Of a stretch of 14,270 nt of DNA, positions 1-7,922 are shown one piece after another. Under the pieces are notes generated by a model, which saw only the letters and a program-made list of their open reading frames with translations, was not told the origin of the DNA and ran no database searches. Source of the DNA: Actinomycetota bacterium (lineage in GTDB: Bacteria > Actinomycetota > Actinomycetes > S36-B12 > CAIYMF01); assembly GCA_009699025.1 (NCBI GenBank), contig WLOZ01000017.1, forward strand, positions 1 through 14,270, in the 5' to 3' direction. Position 1 is the stretch's first letter; each line of letters starts with the position of its first letter. The position numbers were made by a program, and so were the translations under genes.

Positions 1-2643
1 ATGAAGGCCATCCGTCGATTCACCGTGCGCACTGTCCTGCCCGAAGCCCTCGCACCCCTCGAGGAACTCGCCACCAACCTTCGGTGGTCGTGGCATCCCG
101 AGACCCGCACCCTCTTCGAGACCATCGACGCCGCCCTGTGGCGCTCGACCGGCTACGACCCGGTGCGACTGCTCGGCGAGATTAGCCCCGAGCGGCTCGA
201 CGAGCTCGCGGCCGACCACGGTTTCGTCGACTGGGCTCACCGCTGCCTCGGCGACCTTCACCACTATCTCGAGAAGCCCCGCTGGTACCAATCGCACGAG
301 GGCGAACGTCCGGCGAGCATCGGCTACTTCTCGCCCGAGTTCGGAATCGCCGCGGCGCTGCCGCAGTACTCGGGTGGCCTGGGTATCCTCGCGGGCGACC
401 ACCTCAAGGCCGCCAGTGACCTCGGCGTACCCATCGTGGGTGTCGGCCTGTTCTATCGCTCGGGATACTTCCGCCAGACGCTCTCGCGCGATGGCTGGCA
501 GCTCGAGCAGTACCCGGTGCTTGACCCCGACGGCATGCCGCTGTCGCTGCTACGCGAGGCAGATGGCACCCCCTCGATGGTGGTCATCTCGCTCCCCGGC
601 GCCGGCCACCTGCACGCTCACATCTGGCGCGCGCAGGTGGGTCGGGTGCCGCTGCTGCTGCTCGACAGCGATATTGAGCAGAACGGTCCGGTCGAACGAG
701 CCGTCACTGACCGCCTGTACGGAGGCGGCCGTGACCAGCGCTTCCTGCAGGAGGTGCTCCTCGGAATCGGCGGCGTGCGCGCCCTGCGCATTCACAGCAG
801 GCTCACCGGAAGTCCGGCGCCGGAGGTGTTCCATAGCAACGAGGGACACGCGGGATTCCTCGGAATCGAGCGGATCCGCGAGCTGGTCGAGGGCGAGGGA
901 CTCGACTTCGACAGCGCACTGCGCGCTGTGCGCGCCGGAACGGTGTTCACCACCCACACCCCTGTGCCCGCCGGCATCGACCGCTTTCCGCGCAGCATCG
1001 TCGAGAGGTTCTTCTCCGGCGACAACAGTGCAGCGGGCGTTCCGGCCGAGCGGGTGCTGCAGCTCGGAGCTGAGGACTACGAGGGTGGCGACCCCGCGGT
1101 GTTCAACATGGCGGTCATGGGTCTGCGGCTGGCACAGCGGGCCAACGGAGTCAGTCGGCTGCACGGCAGCGTGAGCCGCGGCATGTTCGGTGGCCTGTGG
1201 GAGGGATTCGACGCCGACGACGTACCCATCACCTCCATCACCAACGGCGTTCACGCGCCCACATGGGTGGCCCCCGAAATGCTGGGTCTGGGCATCGAGC
1301 AGGTGGGCCTCGAAGGCATGGACGAGCCACATGGCTGGGAGGCGCTCGCAGGGGTCGACGACCAGCGACTGTGGGCCGTCAAGCGAGGTCTGCGTGAACG
1401 GCTGGTGCTGAACGCCCGCCGTCGCGTTCGTGAGTCGTGGCACGACCGGGGGGCCTCCGACGCCGAGCTGGGCTGGACCGACTCGATGCTCGACCCCGAT
1501 GTGCTCACCATCGGTTTCGCCCGTCGGGTGCCGTCGTACAAGCGGCTCACGCTCATGCTGCGCGACCCCGTTCGGCTCAAGGCCCTGCTGCTGCACCCCG
1601 AGCGGCCGATCCAGCTAGTTATCGCAGGCAAGTCGCACCCGGCCGACGATGGTGGCAAGCGGCTCATTCAGGACCTCGTACACTTCGCCGACGCCGAGGA
1701 TGTGCGCCACCGCATCGTGTTCCTGCCCAACTACGAGATCAGCATGGCCTCGGTCATGTACCCCGGCTGCGACGTGTGGCTCAACAACCCGCTGCGGCCG
1801 CTCGAGGCCTGCGGCACCTCGGGCATGAAGGCGGCGCTCAACGGCGCCCTCAACCTGTCGATCCTCGACGGCTGGTGGGATGAGTGGTTCGACGGCGAGA
1901 ACGGCTGGGCGATTCCGAGTGCCGACGGCGTCGAGTCGACCGACCGTCGCGACGACCTTGAGGCGGCGGCCCTCTACGACCTGCTTGAGAAGTCGGTGAC
2001 GCCCACCTTCTACAACCGTGACGAGCGCGGCATCCCCTGGCGCTGGCTGCAGATGATGAAGCACACGCTGGCCACCCTCGGCCCCAAGGTGCTCGCCACC
2101 CGCATGGTGCGCGACTACGTGGGCGAGCTCTATACGCCGGCGGCGCTCTCGGCCCGCGAGTTCCGAGGCGCCGAGGGCGGGGCACGGGCGCGCGCGGCGG
2201 CAGCCTGGTTCGCGCGGATAACTGAGGCGTGGTCCGACGTTCGAGTCGAGCACGTCGAGACGTCGGGAGTCGACGACTCACCCCAACTCGGCAACGAGCT
2301 CATGGTGCGCGCCTACGTGTCCCTCGGCGCACTCTCGCCGGCCGACGTCGAGGTGCAGGTGGTGCACGGGCGGGTCGACGCCAGCGACCGCATCGTGGCC
2401 GCGGCGGCGGCGCCTCTGGTGGCCGTGGAGCAGTACGAGGGCAACCGGTGGCGCTTCGAGACCGTGGTGCCGCTCACACGCACGGGGCCGTTCGGGTACA
2501 CGGTGCGGGTGCGGCCCACGGGCGAGTTCACCCTGAGCCCTGCCGAGCTCGGCCTGCAGGCGTTGCCGGTCGACCCCACCCCCTTCGGTGGGCCCGGTGG
2601 GCCCGACGAGACCGAGACCGAGCGTCACGGCAGCCCGGTCTGA
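1..2643 (+). CDS. glgP: Alpha-glucan (glycogen) phosphorylase, GT35, DUF3417 type
   Basis: This cytoplasmic PLP enzyme releases glucose-1-phosphate from the non-reducing ends of alpha-1,4-glucans. The 880 residues match the short bacterial GlgP form. The N-terminal DUF3417 segment (about 1-105) opens MKAIRRF and contains NLRWSWHP. The phosphorylase core starts at the GYFSPEFGI block (about 107-115) and the SGGLGILAGDHLKAASD block (about 124-140). The PLP-binding motif EACGTSGMKAALNGALN carries the expected Schiff-base lysine at K610. The C-terminal 130 residues are a beta-rich, less conserved tail. The ATG at base 1 fits the family N-terminus, so the gene is probably complete, but its promoter and RBS lie outside the window. 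No T-rich terminator follows the stop. The next gene downstream on this strand belongs to a toxin-antitoxin operon, and the debranching enzyme glgX lies opposite, beyond it. The family call is near certain. Substrate preference (glycogen, maltodextrin or a modified glucan) cannot be read from sequence. Confidence 0.96.
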   Translation: MKAIRRFTVRTVLPEALAPLEELATNLRWSWHPETRTLFETIDAALWRSTGYDPVRLLGEISPERLDELAADHGFVDWAHRCLGDLHHYLEKPRWYQSHEGERPASIGYFSPEFGIAAALPQYSGGLGILAGDHLKAASDLGVPIVGVGLFYRSGYFRQTLSRDGWQLEQYPVLDPDGMPLSLLREADGTPSMVVISLPGAGHLHAHIWRAQVGRVPLLLLDSDIEQNGPVERAVTDRLYGGGRDQRFLQEVLLGIGGVRALRIHSRLTGSPAPEVFHSNEGHAGFLGIERIRELVEGEGLDFDSALRAVRAGTVFTTHTPVPAGIDRFPRSIVERFFSGDNSAAGVPAERVLQLGAEDYEGGDPAVFNMAVMGLRLAQRANGVSRLHGSVSRGMFGGLWEGFDADDVPITSITNGVHAPTWVAPEMLGLGIEQVGLEGMDEPHGWEALAGVDDQRLWAVKRGLRERLVLNARRRVRESWHDRGASDAELGWTDSMLDPDVLTIGFARRVPSYKRLTLMLRDPVRLKALLLHPERPIQLVIAGKSHPADDGGKRLIQDLVHFADAEDVRHRIVFLPNYEISMASVMYPGCDVWLNNPLRPLEACGTSGMKAALNGALNLSILDGWWDEWFDGENGWAIPSADGVESTDRRDDLEAAALYDLLEKSVTPTFYNRDERGIPWRWLQMMKHTLATLGPKVLATRMVRDYVGELYTPAALSAREFRGAEGGARARAAAAWFARITEAWSDVRVEHVETSGVDDSPQLGNELMVRAYVSLGALSPADVEVQVVHGRVDASDRIVAAAAAPLVAVEQYEGNRWRFETVVPLTRTGPFGYTVRVRPTGEFTLSPAELGLQALPVDPTPFGGPGGPDETETERHGSPV

Positions 2644-2649
2644 CCGAGG

Positions 2650-2686
2650 TCAGTGGGGGGTCAGTGGGGGGTCAGTGGGGGGTCAG
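2650..2686. repeat. 11-bp G-rich tandem repeat, about 3.3 copies
   Basis: Three perfect consecutive copies of the unit TCAGTGGGGGG (2650-2660, 2661-2671, 2672-2682) are followed by a partial TCAG (2683-2686). The array starts 6 bases after the glgP stop and ends about 70 bases before the antitoxin start. Each unit holds a run of six G. Only three such runs are present, so a canonical three-tetrad quadruplex would need a fourth tract, although a weaker or intermolecular form is possible. Copy number may vary by slippage. Confidence 0.9.
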
Positions 2687-2713
2687 CCGAGCGCCTAGGC
2701 GGCATCTCCTGCA

Positions 2714-2735
2714 TACTCCAGACATGGAGTAGAAT
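2714..2735 (+). promoter_or_regulatory. Palindromic operator over the -10 box of the Xre-RES operon
   Basis: A perfect inverted repeat TACTCCA-GACA-TGGAGTA (2714-2731) has 7-bp arms and a 4-bp spacer. Its right end overlaps TAGAAT (2730-2735), a one-mismatch -10 hexamer. No convincing -35 box is visible 16-18 bp upstream, as is common in actinobacteria. The site lies 27 bp before the antitoxin start. In Xre-RES modules the HTH antitoxin, or its complex with the toxin, usually represses its own promoter, so this palindrome is the natural candidate operator. The palindrome is directly seen. Its function is inferred. Confidence 0.6.
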
Positions 2736-2758
2736 GGCAGCAGAATCGGAGGAAGCTC

Positions 2759-3199
2759 ATGTCTGTCGAGACACTTGTTACCCCGGCCAGCCGGTATGAG
2801 ACCCCCGAGCTGGTGGAGTTCGCCGACTCGGTGGTCCGGACCGAGCTCACCCGGGCGGCCGTCCCAGCACTGGTGCGCCTCGCCGAGGGCTGGCAGCTGG
2901 GGGCCGAGCGCATGTGCGGCCTGCTGGGCGGCATCTCGCAGAGCACCTGGTACGCCTGGAAGCAGGGCGCGCCGAACGAGCTCAGCGTCGACCAACTCAC
3001 CCGGGCGTCGTACCTGCTGGGCATCTACTCCGCGCTGCACGCGCTGTTCCGCGAGCCACTGGCCGACCAGTGGGTCACCCGCCCCAACACCAACCCGCTG
3101 TTCGGCGGCCGGCCCCCGATCGAGCTGATGGCCTGGGGCGGCATCGTGGCCCTCTCGCAGGTGAGGGAGATGCTCGACGGTGCGCGCGGTGGGCTGTGA
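2759..3199 (+). CDS. Xre/MbcA/ParS-type antitoxin of a RES toxin-antitoxin pair
   Basis: This 146-residue protein has the usual two-part antitoxin layout. The central helical, HTH-like region (about 45-95) includes ERMCGLLGGISQSTWYAWKQG. The C-terminal toxin-binding DUF2384 domain (about 96-146) has the hallmark W105, NPLFGGRPPIELMAWGG and a final Gly-rich tail. Members of this family sheathe the RES toxin's active-site cleft with the C-terminal domain and bind operator DNA with the HTH. The ATG at 2759 is well placed, with GGAGG at 2748-2752 and a 6-nt gap. The stop overlaps the GTG start of the toxin gene by 4 bp (GTGA), a typical coupled antitoxin-toxin pair. It is the first gene after a palindromic operator, so autoregulation is likely. 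The family assignment is firm and rests on the C-terminal motif together with the RES partner. Confidence 0.92.
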   Translation: MSVETLVTPASRYETPELVEFADSVVRTELTRAAVPALVRLAEGWQLGAERMCGLLGGISQSTWYAWKQGAPNELSVDQLTRASYLLGIYSALHALFREPLADQWVTRPNTNPLFGGRPPIELMAWGGIVALSQVREMLDGARGGL

Positions 3200-3900
3200 G
3201 CCCGACCGCAGCGGTGTGGCCTGACCTCGTAAGCCTGACCTGGGACGACACTCACCGGCTTATCCCCGAGACTCAAACAGCCCACACCGAGCCATTCGTC
3301 TCGGCGCTCGCCGGCACGCCCGATGATGTCGGCGCCCTGGCCCGGCTCGTGGCGGCCACCAGCGGACGAACTCTCGCCCAGCACGGGCGGCTGCCCGGCG
3401 GTCCTACCCCGCACGACCTGGTGTTCGACGTTCCGTATTCGAAGATCATCAACGGTGCCTTCTCCTACCCGGGCAACCGCGGGGCTCGCTTCAGCCTGCC
3501 GCTCTGGGGCGCCTGGTACGCGGGTCGAAACCTCGCAACGGCGCAGGCCGAGGTGACCTTCCATCGAAGCGTGCTGCTCACTGAGACTGCGGCGATCGAC
3601 GATGAGATGACCTTCGTCGACTTCGTGGCCGACATCCACGGGGCACTGTTCGCCGAGTTGCGTGATGGCTCGAGTTCCTCGCAGGCCTGCCTCGACCCCA
3701 CGTCGTACGCCCATGGCCAACTGCTGGCCGAGACCCTCCTCGCCGACACGCGGGCCGGAGTCGTATACCCGTCAGTGCGCCACCCGGGGGGCGAGTGCGT
3801 TGCCTGCCTACGCCCGAGCCTCGTCTCCAACGTTCGCATCGGAGGCTGGTTCAGCCTCGTCTGGTCAACCGGGACGATGACCGTTACGTCGCTGGCGTAG
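3196..3900 (+). CDS. RES-domain toxin, NAD+-degrading family
   Basis: The predicted product is 234 residues. RES toxins deplete cellular NAD+ (phosphorolysis in the MbcT type, otherwise hydrolysis) and arrest growth unless bound by their Xre antitoxin. The RES signature is present: GARFS with R98, WYAG with Y108, the AQAE segment with E119, and VVYPSVR with S193. These match the Arg, Tyr, Glu and Ser that define the family active site. Residues 1-75 are an N-terminal extension of normal size. The start chosen is GTG at 3196, which overlaps the antitoxin stop by 4 bp. The reading frame is open further upstream, but that stretch lies inside the antitoxin gene. The gene ends 12 bp before the convergent glgX stop. 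No frameshift or lost key residue is seen, so the toxin looks intact and presumably depends on its antitoxin. Confidence 0.92.
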   Translation: MSPTAAVWPDLVSLTWDDTHRLIPETQTAHTEPFVSALAGTPDDVGALARLVAATSGRTLAQHGRLPGGPTPHDLVFDVPYSKIINGAFSYPGNRGARFSLPLWGAWYAGRNLATAQAEVTFHRSVLLTETAAIDDEMTFVDFVADIHGALFAELRDGSSSSQACLDPTSYAHGQLLAETLLADTRAGVVYPSVRHPGGECVACLRPSLVSNVRIGGWFSLVWSTGTMTVTSLA

Positions 3901-3912
3901 GACGGGTGGCGG

Positions 3913-6045
3913 TCAGCCCGACACTCGCAGCACCAGCGCGCTGTGGGCCGCCAGCGTGAGGGTGTCGCCTGCGGCGCCCTGCCTGGCAGCATCTGGGGTG
4001 CCCTCGGCCGAGTCGAGCACGGCCTCGTAGCTGCCTCCCCAGGGGGCGGCGGGCAGCACCACGTCGGCGGGTTCGAAGCTCGCGTTGAGGTAGATGAGAT
4101 ACGACTCGTCGTCGATCGGATGGCCGTCGGGCGTGCGCTCGCGTCGGTAGCCGCTGAGGTACATGCCGACGGTGCGCAGGTTGGGGTCGTGCCACTCGCG
4201 CTCGTTGTACTCGTCGCCGGTGGCGTCGATCCAGCCGAGGTCCTTGGGGCCACCCTCGAACACGGGCTTCCCACGGAAGAAGTGGCGCTGCCGGAACACG
4301 CGGTGGCCGCGCCGCAGGTTCACTAGCCGCCGGCTGAAGTCGAGCAGTGACTGCTGCCACTCGGAGAGGTCCCAGTCAACCCAGCTGAGGGGGCTGTCCT
4401 GGCAGTAGGCGTTGTTGTTGCCCTCCTGGGTGCGGCCGAACTCGTCGCCCGCCACCAGCATCGGAACCCCGGTCGACAGCATCAGCGTGGTGAGCTGGTT
4501 GCGAATCATGCGGTGGCGCAGCGTGGTGACCGCTGGGTCGTCGGTGTCGCCCTCGGCCCCGCAGTTCCACGATCGGTTGTTGTCGGTGCCGTCGCGGTTG
4601 TCTTCGCCGTTGGCCTCGTTGTGCTTGCCGTTATACGAGTAGAGATCGCGCAGCGTGAAGCCATCGTGCGCGGTGACGAAGTTGATCGAGGCGTAGGGGC
4701 GCCGGCCCTCTGAGGAGTAGAGGTCGGCCGAACCCGACAGTCGCCAGCCCAGGTCGCTGATTCCCACCTCGGCGCCGCGCCAGTAGTCGCGCAGGGTGTC
4801 GCGGTACCTGTCGTTCCACTCGGTCCACAGCGGGGGAAACTCGCCCACCTGGTAGCCGCCCGACCCGACGTCCCACGGTTCGGCGATGAGCTTCACCCGG
4901 CGCAGGATCGGGTCCTGCTGCAGGGTCTGCATGAAGGGGCCGAGCATGTCGACGTCGAGGAACGAGCGGGCAAGCGCCGACGCAAGGTCGAAGCGAAAGC
5001 CGTCGACGTGCATCTCGGTGACCCAGTAGCGCAGCGAGTCGGTAACCATCTGCAGCACGTGCGGGTGCGAGACGTCGAGGGTGTTGCCGCAGCCGGTGTA
5101 GTCGGCGTAGCGACGGCGCTCGTCGGCGAGGTGGTAGTAGGCCTGATTGTCGAGTCCGCGAAAGTTGAGGGTGGGCCCGATCTCGTTGGCCTCCGCCGTG
5201 TGGTTGTACACGACGTCGAGGATCACCTCGAGGCCTGCGGCGTGAAAGCGCTTGACCATCGACTTGAATTCGACCACCTGCTCGCCCCGGGTGCCCGTCG
5301 ACGAATAGCCGTTGTGCGGCGCGAAGTAGTTAAGCGAGTTGTAGCCCCAGTAGTTGGTGAGTCCACGCTGCATGAGGTGCACCTCACTGACCGATTGGTG
5401 CACCGGCAGCAGTTCAACCGAGGTGACGCCGAGGGCCAGAAGATGCTCGATCACCGCGTCGTGTGCGAGTCCGGCGTAAGTGCCCCTCTGGTGCTCGGGA
5501 ACCGCGGGGTGGCGGGCGGTCATGCCCTTCACGTGGGTCTCGTACACCACCGTGTCGCCCCAGGCCACGCGCGGCGAGGTGTCACCTACCCAGTCGAAGG
5601 CGTCGTCGACCACGACCGAGCGGGGCACGTACGGGGCTGAGTCACGGGTGTCGATGACGGTGTCGTCGTCACCCTCGTACACGTGCCCGAAAATCGCGGG
5701 GTTGAGTGTGAGGCTGCCGTCGATCGCCTTGGCGTAGGGGTCGACCAGCAGTTTGGCGGGGTTCCAGCGGGCGCCGCGGGCGGGGTCCCAGGGGCCGTGC
5801 ACCCTGAACCCGTAGCGCTGACCAGCGCCGATGCCGGGCACATGTGCCGTGAACACGTGGAAGGTCGATTCCTTGACCTCGATGCGCGTCTCGTTATCGT
5901 CGTCGTCGAATAGGCAGAGGTCGACCTGCTCGGCGCCCTTGGCCCACACCGCCACGTTGACACCGTCGCCCTCGGGCACCACGCCGATGGGGTCGACCGC
6001 TCCGGGCCGCACGTGGGGCCAGCCGGGTGAGCCATCAGCGAACAT
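3913..6045 (-). CDS. glgX: Glycogen debranching enzyme GlgX (GH13, isoamylase type)
   Basis: This 710-residue cytoplasmic enzyme hydrolyses alpha-1,6 branches of the limit dextrin left by glycogen phosphorylase. An N-terminal CBM48/isoamylase-N domain (about 15-110, ending WDPARGARWNPAKLLVDPYAKAI) precedes the GH13 barrel. The catalytic residues are visible: nucleophile D353 in GFRFDLA, acid/base E389 in LIAEPWDVG, and the third aspartate D461 in FVTAHDGF. The NPAKLLVDPYA and VEGGNNNAYCQD-type blocks (here EGNNNAYCQDSPLSWVDWD) are characteristic of GlgX/TreX. The ATG at 6045 has AGAGGA about 8 nt upstream on its strand. Functionally it pairs with glgP at the left edge, although the two are convergent and separated by a toxin-antitoxin operon. 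Whether it belongs to glycogen breakdown or to a TreX-like trehalose route cannot be settled, since no treY/treZ is in view. Confidence 0.95.
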   Translation of the reverse strand: MFADGSPGWPHVRPGAVDPIGVVPEGDGVNVAVWAKGAEQVDLCLFDDDDNETRIEVKESTFHVFTAHVPGIGAGQRYGFRVHGPWDPARGARWNPAKLLVDPYAKAIDGSLTLNPAIFGHVYEGDDDTVIDTRDSAPYVPRSVVVDDAFDWVGDTSPRVAWGDTVVYETHVKGMTARHPAVPEHQRGTYAGLAHDAVIEHLLALGVTSVELLPVHQSVSEVHLMQRGLTNYWGYNSLNYFAPHNGYSSTGTRGEQVVEFKSMVKRFHAAGLEVILDVVYNHTAEANEIGPTLNFRGLDNQAYYHLADERRRYADYTGCGNTLDVSHPHVLQMVTDSLRYWVTEMHVDGFRFDLASALARSFLDVDMLGPFMQTLQQDPILRRVKLIAEPWDVGSGGYQVGEFPPLWTEWNDRYRDTLRDYWRGAEVGISDLGWRLSGSADLYSSEGRRPYASINFVTAHDGFTLRDLYSYNGKHNEANGEDNRDGTDNNRSWNCGAEGDTDDPAVTTLRHRMIRNQLTTLMLSTGVPMLVAGDEFGRTQEGNNNAYCQDSPLSWVDWDLSEWQQSLLDFSRRLVNLRRGHRVFRQRHFFRGKPVFEGGPKDLGWIDATGDEYNEREWHDPNLRTVGMYLSGYRRERTPDGHPIDDESYLIYLNASFEPADVVLPAAPWGGSYEAVLDSAEGTPDAARQGAAGDTLTLAAHSALVLRVSG

Positions 6046-6166
6046 CGGATGATCCTCTGGATGCGGGACGGTGGGCGTTCACACCGTGACCCTAGCCGCC
6101 CCAGCGGCGAGGCGACCCCAAGTGTGTGGCGATAGTCTCGGCTCACCAACCTAGGAGGAGGCCACC
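6046..6166. promoter_or_regulatory. Divergent intergenic region between glgX and the echA operon
   Basis: These 121 bp separate two divergent genes and so should hold promoters for both. For the rightward gene, TAGTCT (6133-6138) fits the loose TAnnnT actinobacterial -10 pattern, but no good -35 is seen. A strong AGGAGG (6153-6158) sits 8 nt before the GTG start of the hydratase gene. For glgX only the AGAGGA-like Shine-Dalgarno is recognisable. A short GC-rich inverted repeat, GCCGC-CCCA-GCGGC (6095-6108), is probably chance at this base composition. Confidence 0.35.
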
Positions 6167-6946
6167 GTGGCGGAGTTCGTTCGGCTCGATGTCGAGGCTG
6201 GGGTGGGCACAATCCGCCTCGAGCGACCCCCGATGAACGCCCTGTCGAGGCAGGTGCAGGAGGAGATTCGCGAGGCTGCCCTCGAGGCCGCTGCGCGTGT
6301 CGACGTGCGCGCTGTCGTCGTGTATGGGGGGCCCAAGGTGTTCGCGGCCGGCGCCGACATCAAGGAGATGGCCGAGATGTCGTACCAGGACATGCTCGTT
6401 GCCTCAGGACCCCTGCAGTCGGCGTTCACCGCGGTCGCGCAGATTCCGAAGCCGGTGGTCGCAGCCGTAACCGGGTATGCGCTCGGAGGTGGCTGTGAGC
6501 TGGCCCTCTGCTGCGACCTGAGGGTCATCGGCGATAACGCCAAGATGGGCCAGCCCGAGATTTTGCTGGGCATCATTCCCGGAGCGGGTGGCACGCAGCG
6601 ACTACCCCGCCTGATCGGTCCCTCGCGCGCCAAGGAGCTCATCTTCACCGGCCGCTTTGTGGGGGCCGAGGAGGCACTGCGCATTGGGCTCGCCGACCGC
6701 GTGGTGGCTCCCGACGACGTCTACACCGAGGCGCTAGCGCTCGCGCAGCAGCTCGCGGCCGGTCCTCAGCTGGCACTGCGGGCGGCGAAGCTGGCGATCG
6801 ACGCCGGGCTCGGGTCAGACCTCGATACGGGGCTCGAGCTCGAGCGGCTCAACTTCGCCGGTCTGTTCGCCACCGACGACCGCACCGTCGGAATGGTCTC
6901 GTTCATCGAGAGCGGGCCCGGCAAGGCCCAGTTCACGGGCCGGTGA
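6167..6946 (+). CDS. Enoyl-CoA hydratase/isomerase (crotonase family, EchA-like)
   Basis: This is a 259-residue crotonase-fold protein. The first oxyanion-hole segment, FAAGADIKEM (59-68), and the second, GYALGGGCELAL (103-114), are intact. Both catalytic glutamates of true hydratases are present, E111 and E131, with the 20-residue spacing known from rat mitochondrial hydratase (E144/E164). It ends with the usual QFTGR-type tail. The expected reaction is addition of water to trans-2-enoyl-CoA, although crotonase members vary in substrate. The GTG start at 6167 is supported by AGGAGG at 6153-6158. The stop overlaps the GTG start of the methyltransferase gene by 4 bp, so the two are translationally coupled. 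From memory, M. tuberculosis echA17 (Rv3039c) precedes a methyltransferase-like gene (Rv3038c) in the same way. A fatty-acid beta-oxidation role is possible, but the operon suggests a more specialised job. Confidence 0.93.
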   Translation: MAEFVRLDVEAGVGTIRLERPPMNALSRQVQEEIREAALEAAARVDVRAVVVYGGPKVFAAGADIKEMAEMSYQDMLVASGPLQSAFTAVAQIPKPVVAAVTGYALGGGCELALCCDLRVIGDNAKMGQPEILLGIIPGAGGTQRLPRLIGPSRAKELIFTGRFVGAEEALRIGLADRVVAPDDVYTEALALAQQLAAGPQLALRAAKLAIDAGLGSDLDTGLELERLNFAGLFATDDRTVGMVSFIESGPGKAQFTGR

Positions 6947-7914
6947 CACAGGTGACCGAGGCCTCGACGGTCACGGCGGAGCAGATCGAGGCGGCCCGTA
7001 CCGACCCCAAGCTGGCGAACGTGCTCTACCACGACTGGGAGTCAGGCAGCTACGACGAGAAGTGGTCGATCTCCTACGACCAGCGCTGCATCGACTACGC
7101 CCGCGACCGCTTCGAAAACCTCGCGGGCGGCCAGTCGTGGCCGTACCCCACAGCGCTTGAGCTCGGCTGCGGCACCGGGTTCTTCCTGCTCAACCTCAAG
7201 CAGGCCGGAGTGCTCGACCAGGGGCACGTCACCGACATCTCACCCGGCATGGTGAAGGTGGCCCAGCGCAACGCCGAGGGCCTCGGCTTCGCGGTCGAGG
7301 GCCGGGTGGCCGACGCCGAGTCGATCCCCTACGACAACGACTCCTTCGACCTCGTGGTGGGCCACGCGGTGCTGCACCACATCCCCGACGTCGAGTTGGC
7401 CATGCGCGAGGTGCTGCGGGTGCTGCGCCCCGGCGGCCGATTCGTGTTCTGCGGCGAGCCCACGCGGCACGGCGACGCCATCGCCCGCCGCCTGTCGCGG
7501 CTCACCTGGTGGGCGGCCTCGAACGTGACCCAGTGGCCGGGGTTGCGCGAGAACTGGGCCCGACCGGCCGCTGAGCTTGCCGAGTCGTCGCGCGCGGCCG
7601 CGCTTGAGTCGCTGGTCGACCTGCACACCTTCGACCCCGACCGGCTCGCCGCGCTGTGCATGCGCGCCGGAGCCATCGACGTACGCACCGAAACCGAAGA
7701 ACTCACGGCATCGTGGTTCGGCTGGCCGGTGCGCACCTTCGAGGCGGCGGTGCGACCCGGCGCGCTGGGCTGGAACTGGGCCATGTTCGCGTTCCGCGGA
7801 TGGAAGTCGCTGAGCTGGCTCGACCAGAATGTGATGTCGAGGTTCGTGCCTGACGAGTTCTTTTACAACGTGGGCGTCACGGGCTTCAAGCCCGGCGCGG
7901 CGGCCCAGGCGTAG
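6943..7914 (+). CDS. Class I SAM-dependent methyltransferase (type 11 motifs)
   Basis: The predicted protein is 323 residues. Motif I is ELGCGTG (73-79). The acidic residue after beta-2 is D98 in VTDISPGM. The FDLVVGHAVLHHIPD block (about 125-139) and VLRPGGRFVF (about 140-149) complete a Methyltransf_11 core. The C-terminal half (about 180-323) is a longer region rich in Trp and Phe (SWFGWPVRTF, WNWAMFAFRGWKSLSWL) with no membrane helix clear enough to call. It may bind substrate or a lipid. The start is GTG at 6943, giving a GTGA overlap with the hydratase gene. A second in-frame GTG lies at 6952. The substrate is unknown. By its place beside EchA and an acyltransferase, and its length, it resembles from memory the uncharacterised Rv3038c family. 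A methyl transfer to a sugar or lipid is plausible, but not shown by the sequence. Confidence 0.88.
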   Translation: MTQVTEASTVTAEQIEAARTDPKLANVLYHDWESGSYDEKWSISYDQRCIDYARDRFENLAGGQSWPYPTALELGCGTGFFLLNLKQAGVLDQGHVTDISPGMVKVAQRNAEGLGFAVEGRVADAESIPYDNDSFDLVVGHAVLHHIPDVELAMREVLRVLRPGGRFVFCGEPTRHGDAIARRLSRLTWWAASNVTQWPGLRENWARPAAELAESSRAAALESLVDLHTFDPDRLAALCMRAGAIDVRTETEELTASWFGWPVRTFEAAVRPGALGWNWAMFAFRGWKSLSWLDQNVMSRFVPDEFFYNVGVTGFKPGAAAQA

Positions 7915-7922
7915 GGGCGTCG

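Noticed and set aside
550..1596. A 348-codon open frame on the minus strand within glgP.
   Set aside because: It overlaps strongly conserved phosphorylase sequence, has a His/Val/Gly-rich shadow composition and no domain. Long antisense frames are expected at this GC content.
2914..3195. The RES toxin frame stays open upstream, allowing a 328-residue protein starting at 2914.
   Set aside because: The extra residues lie wholly inside the antitoxin gene, have an Arg/Pro/Ala shadow-frame composition and no RES homology. The GTG at 3196 with a 4-bp overlap fits TA operons.
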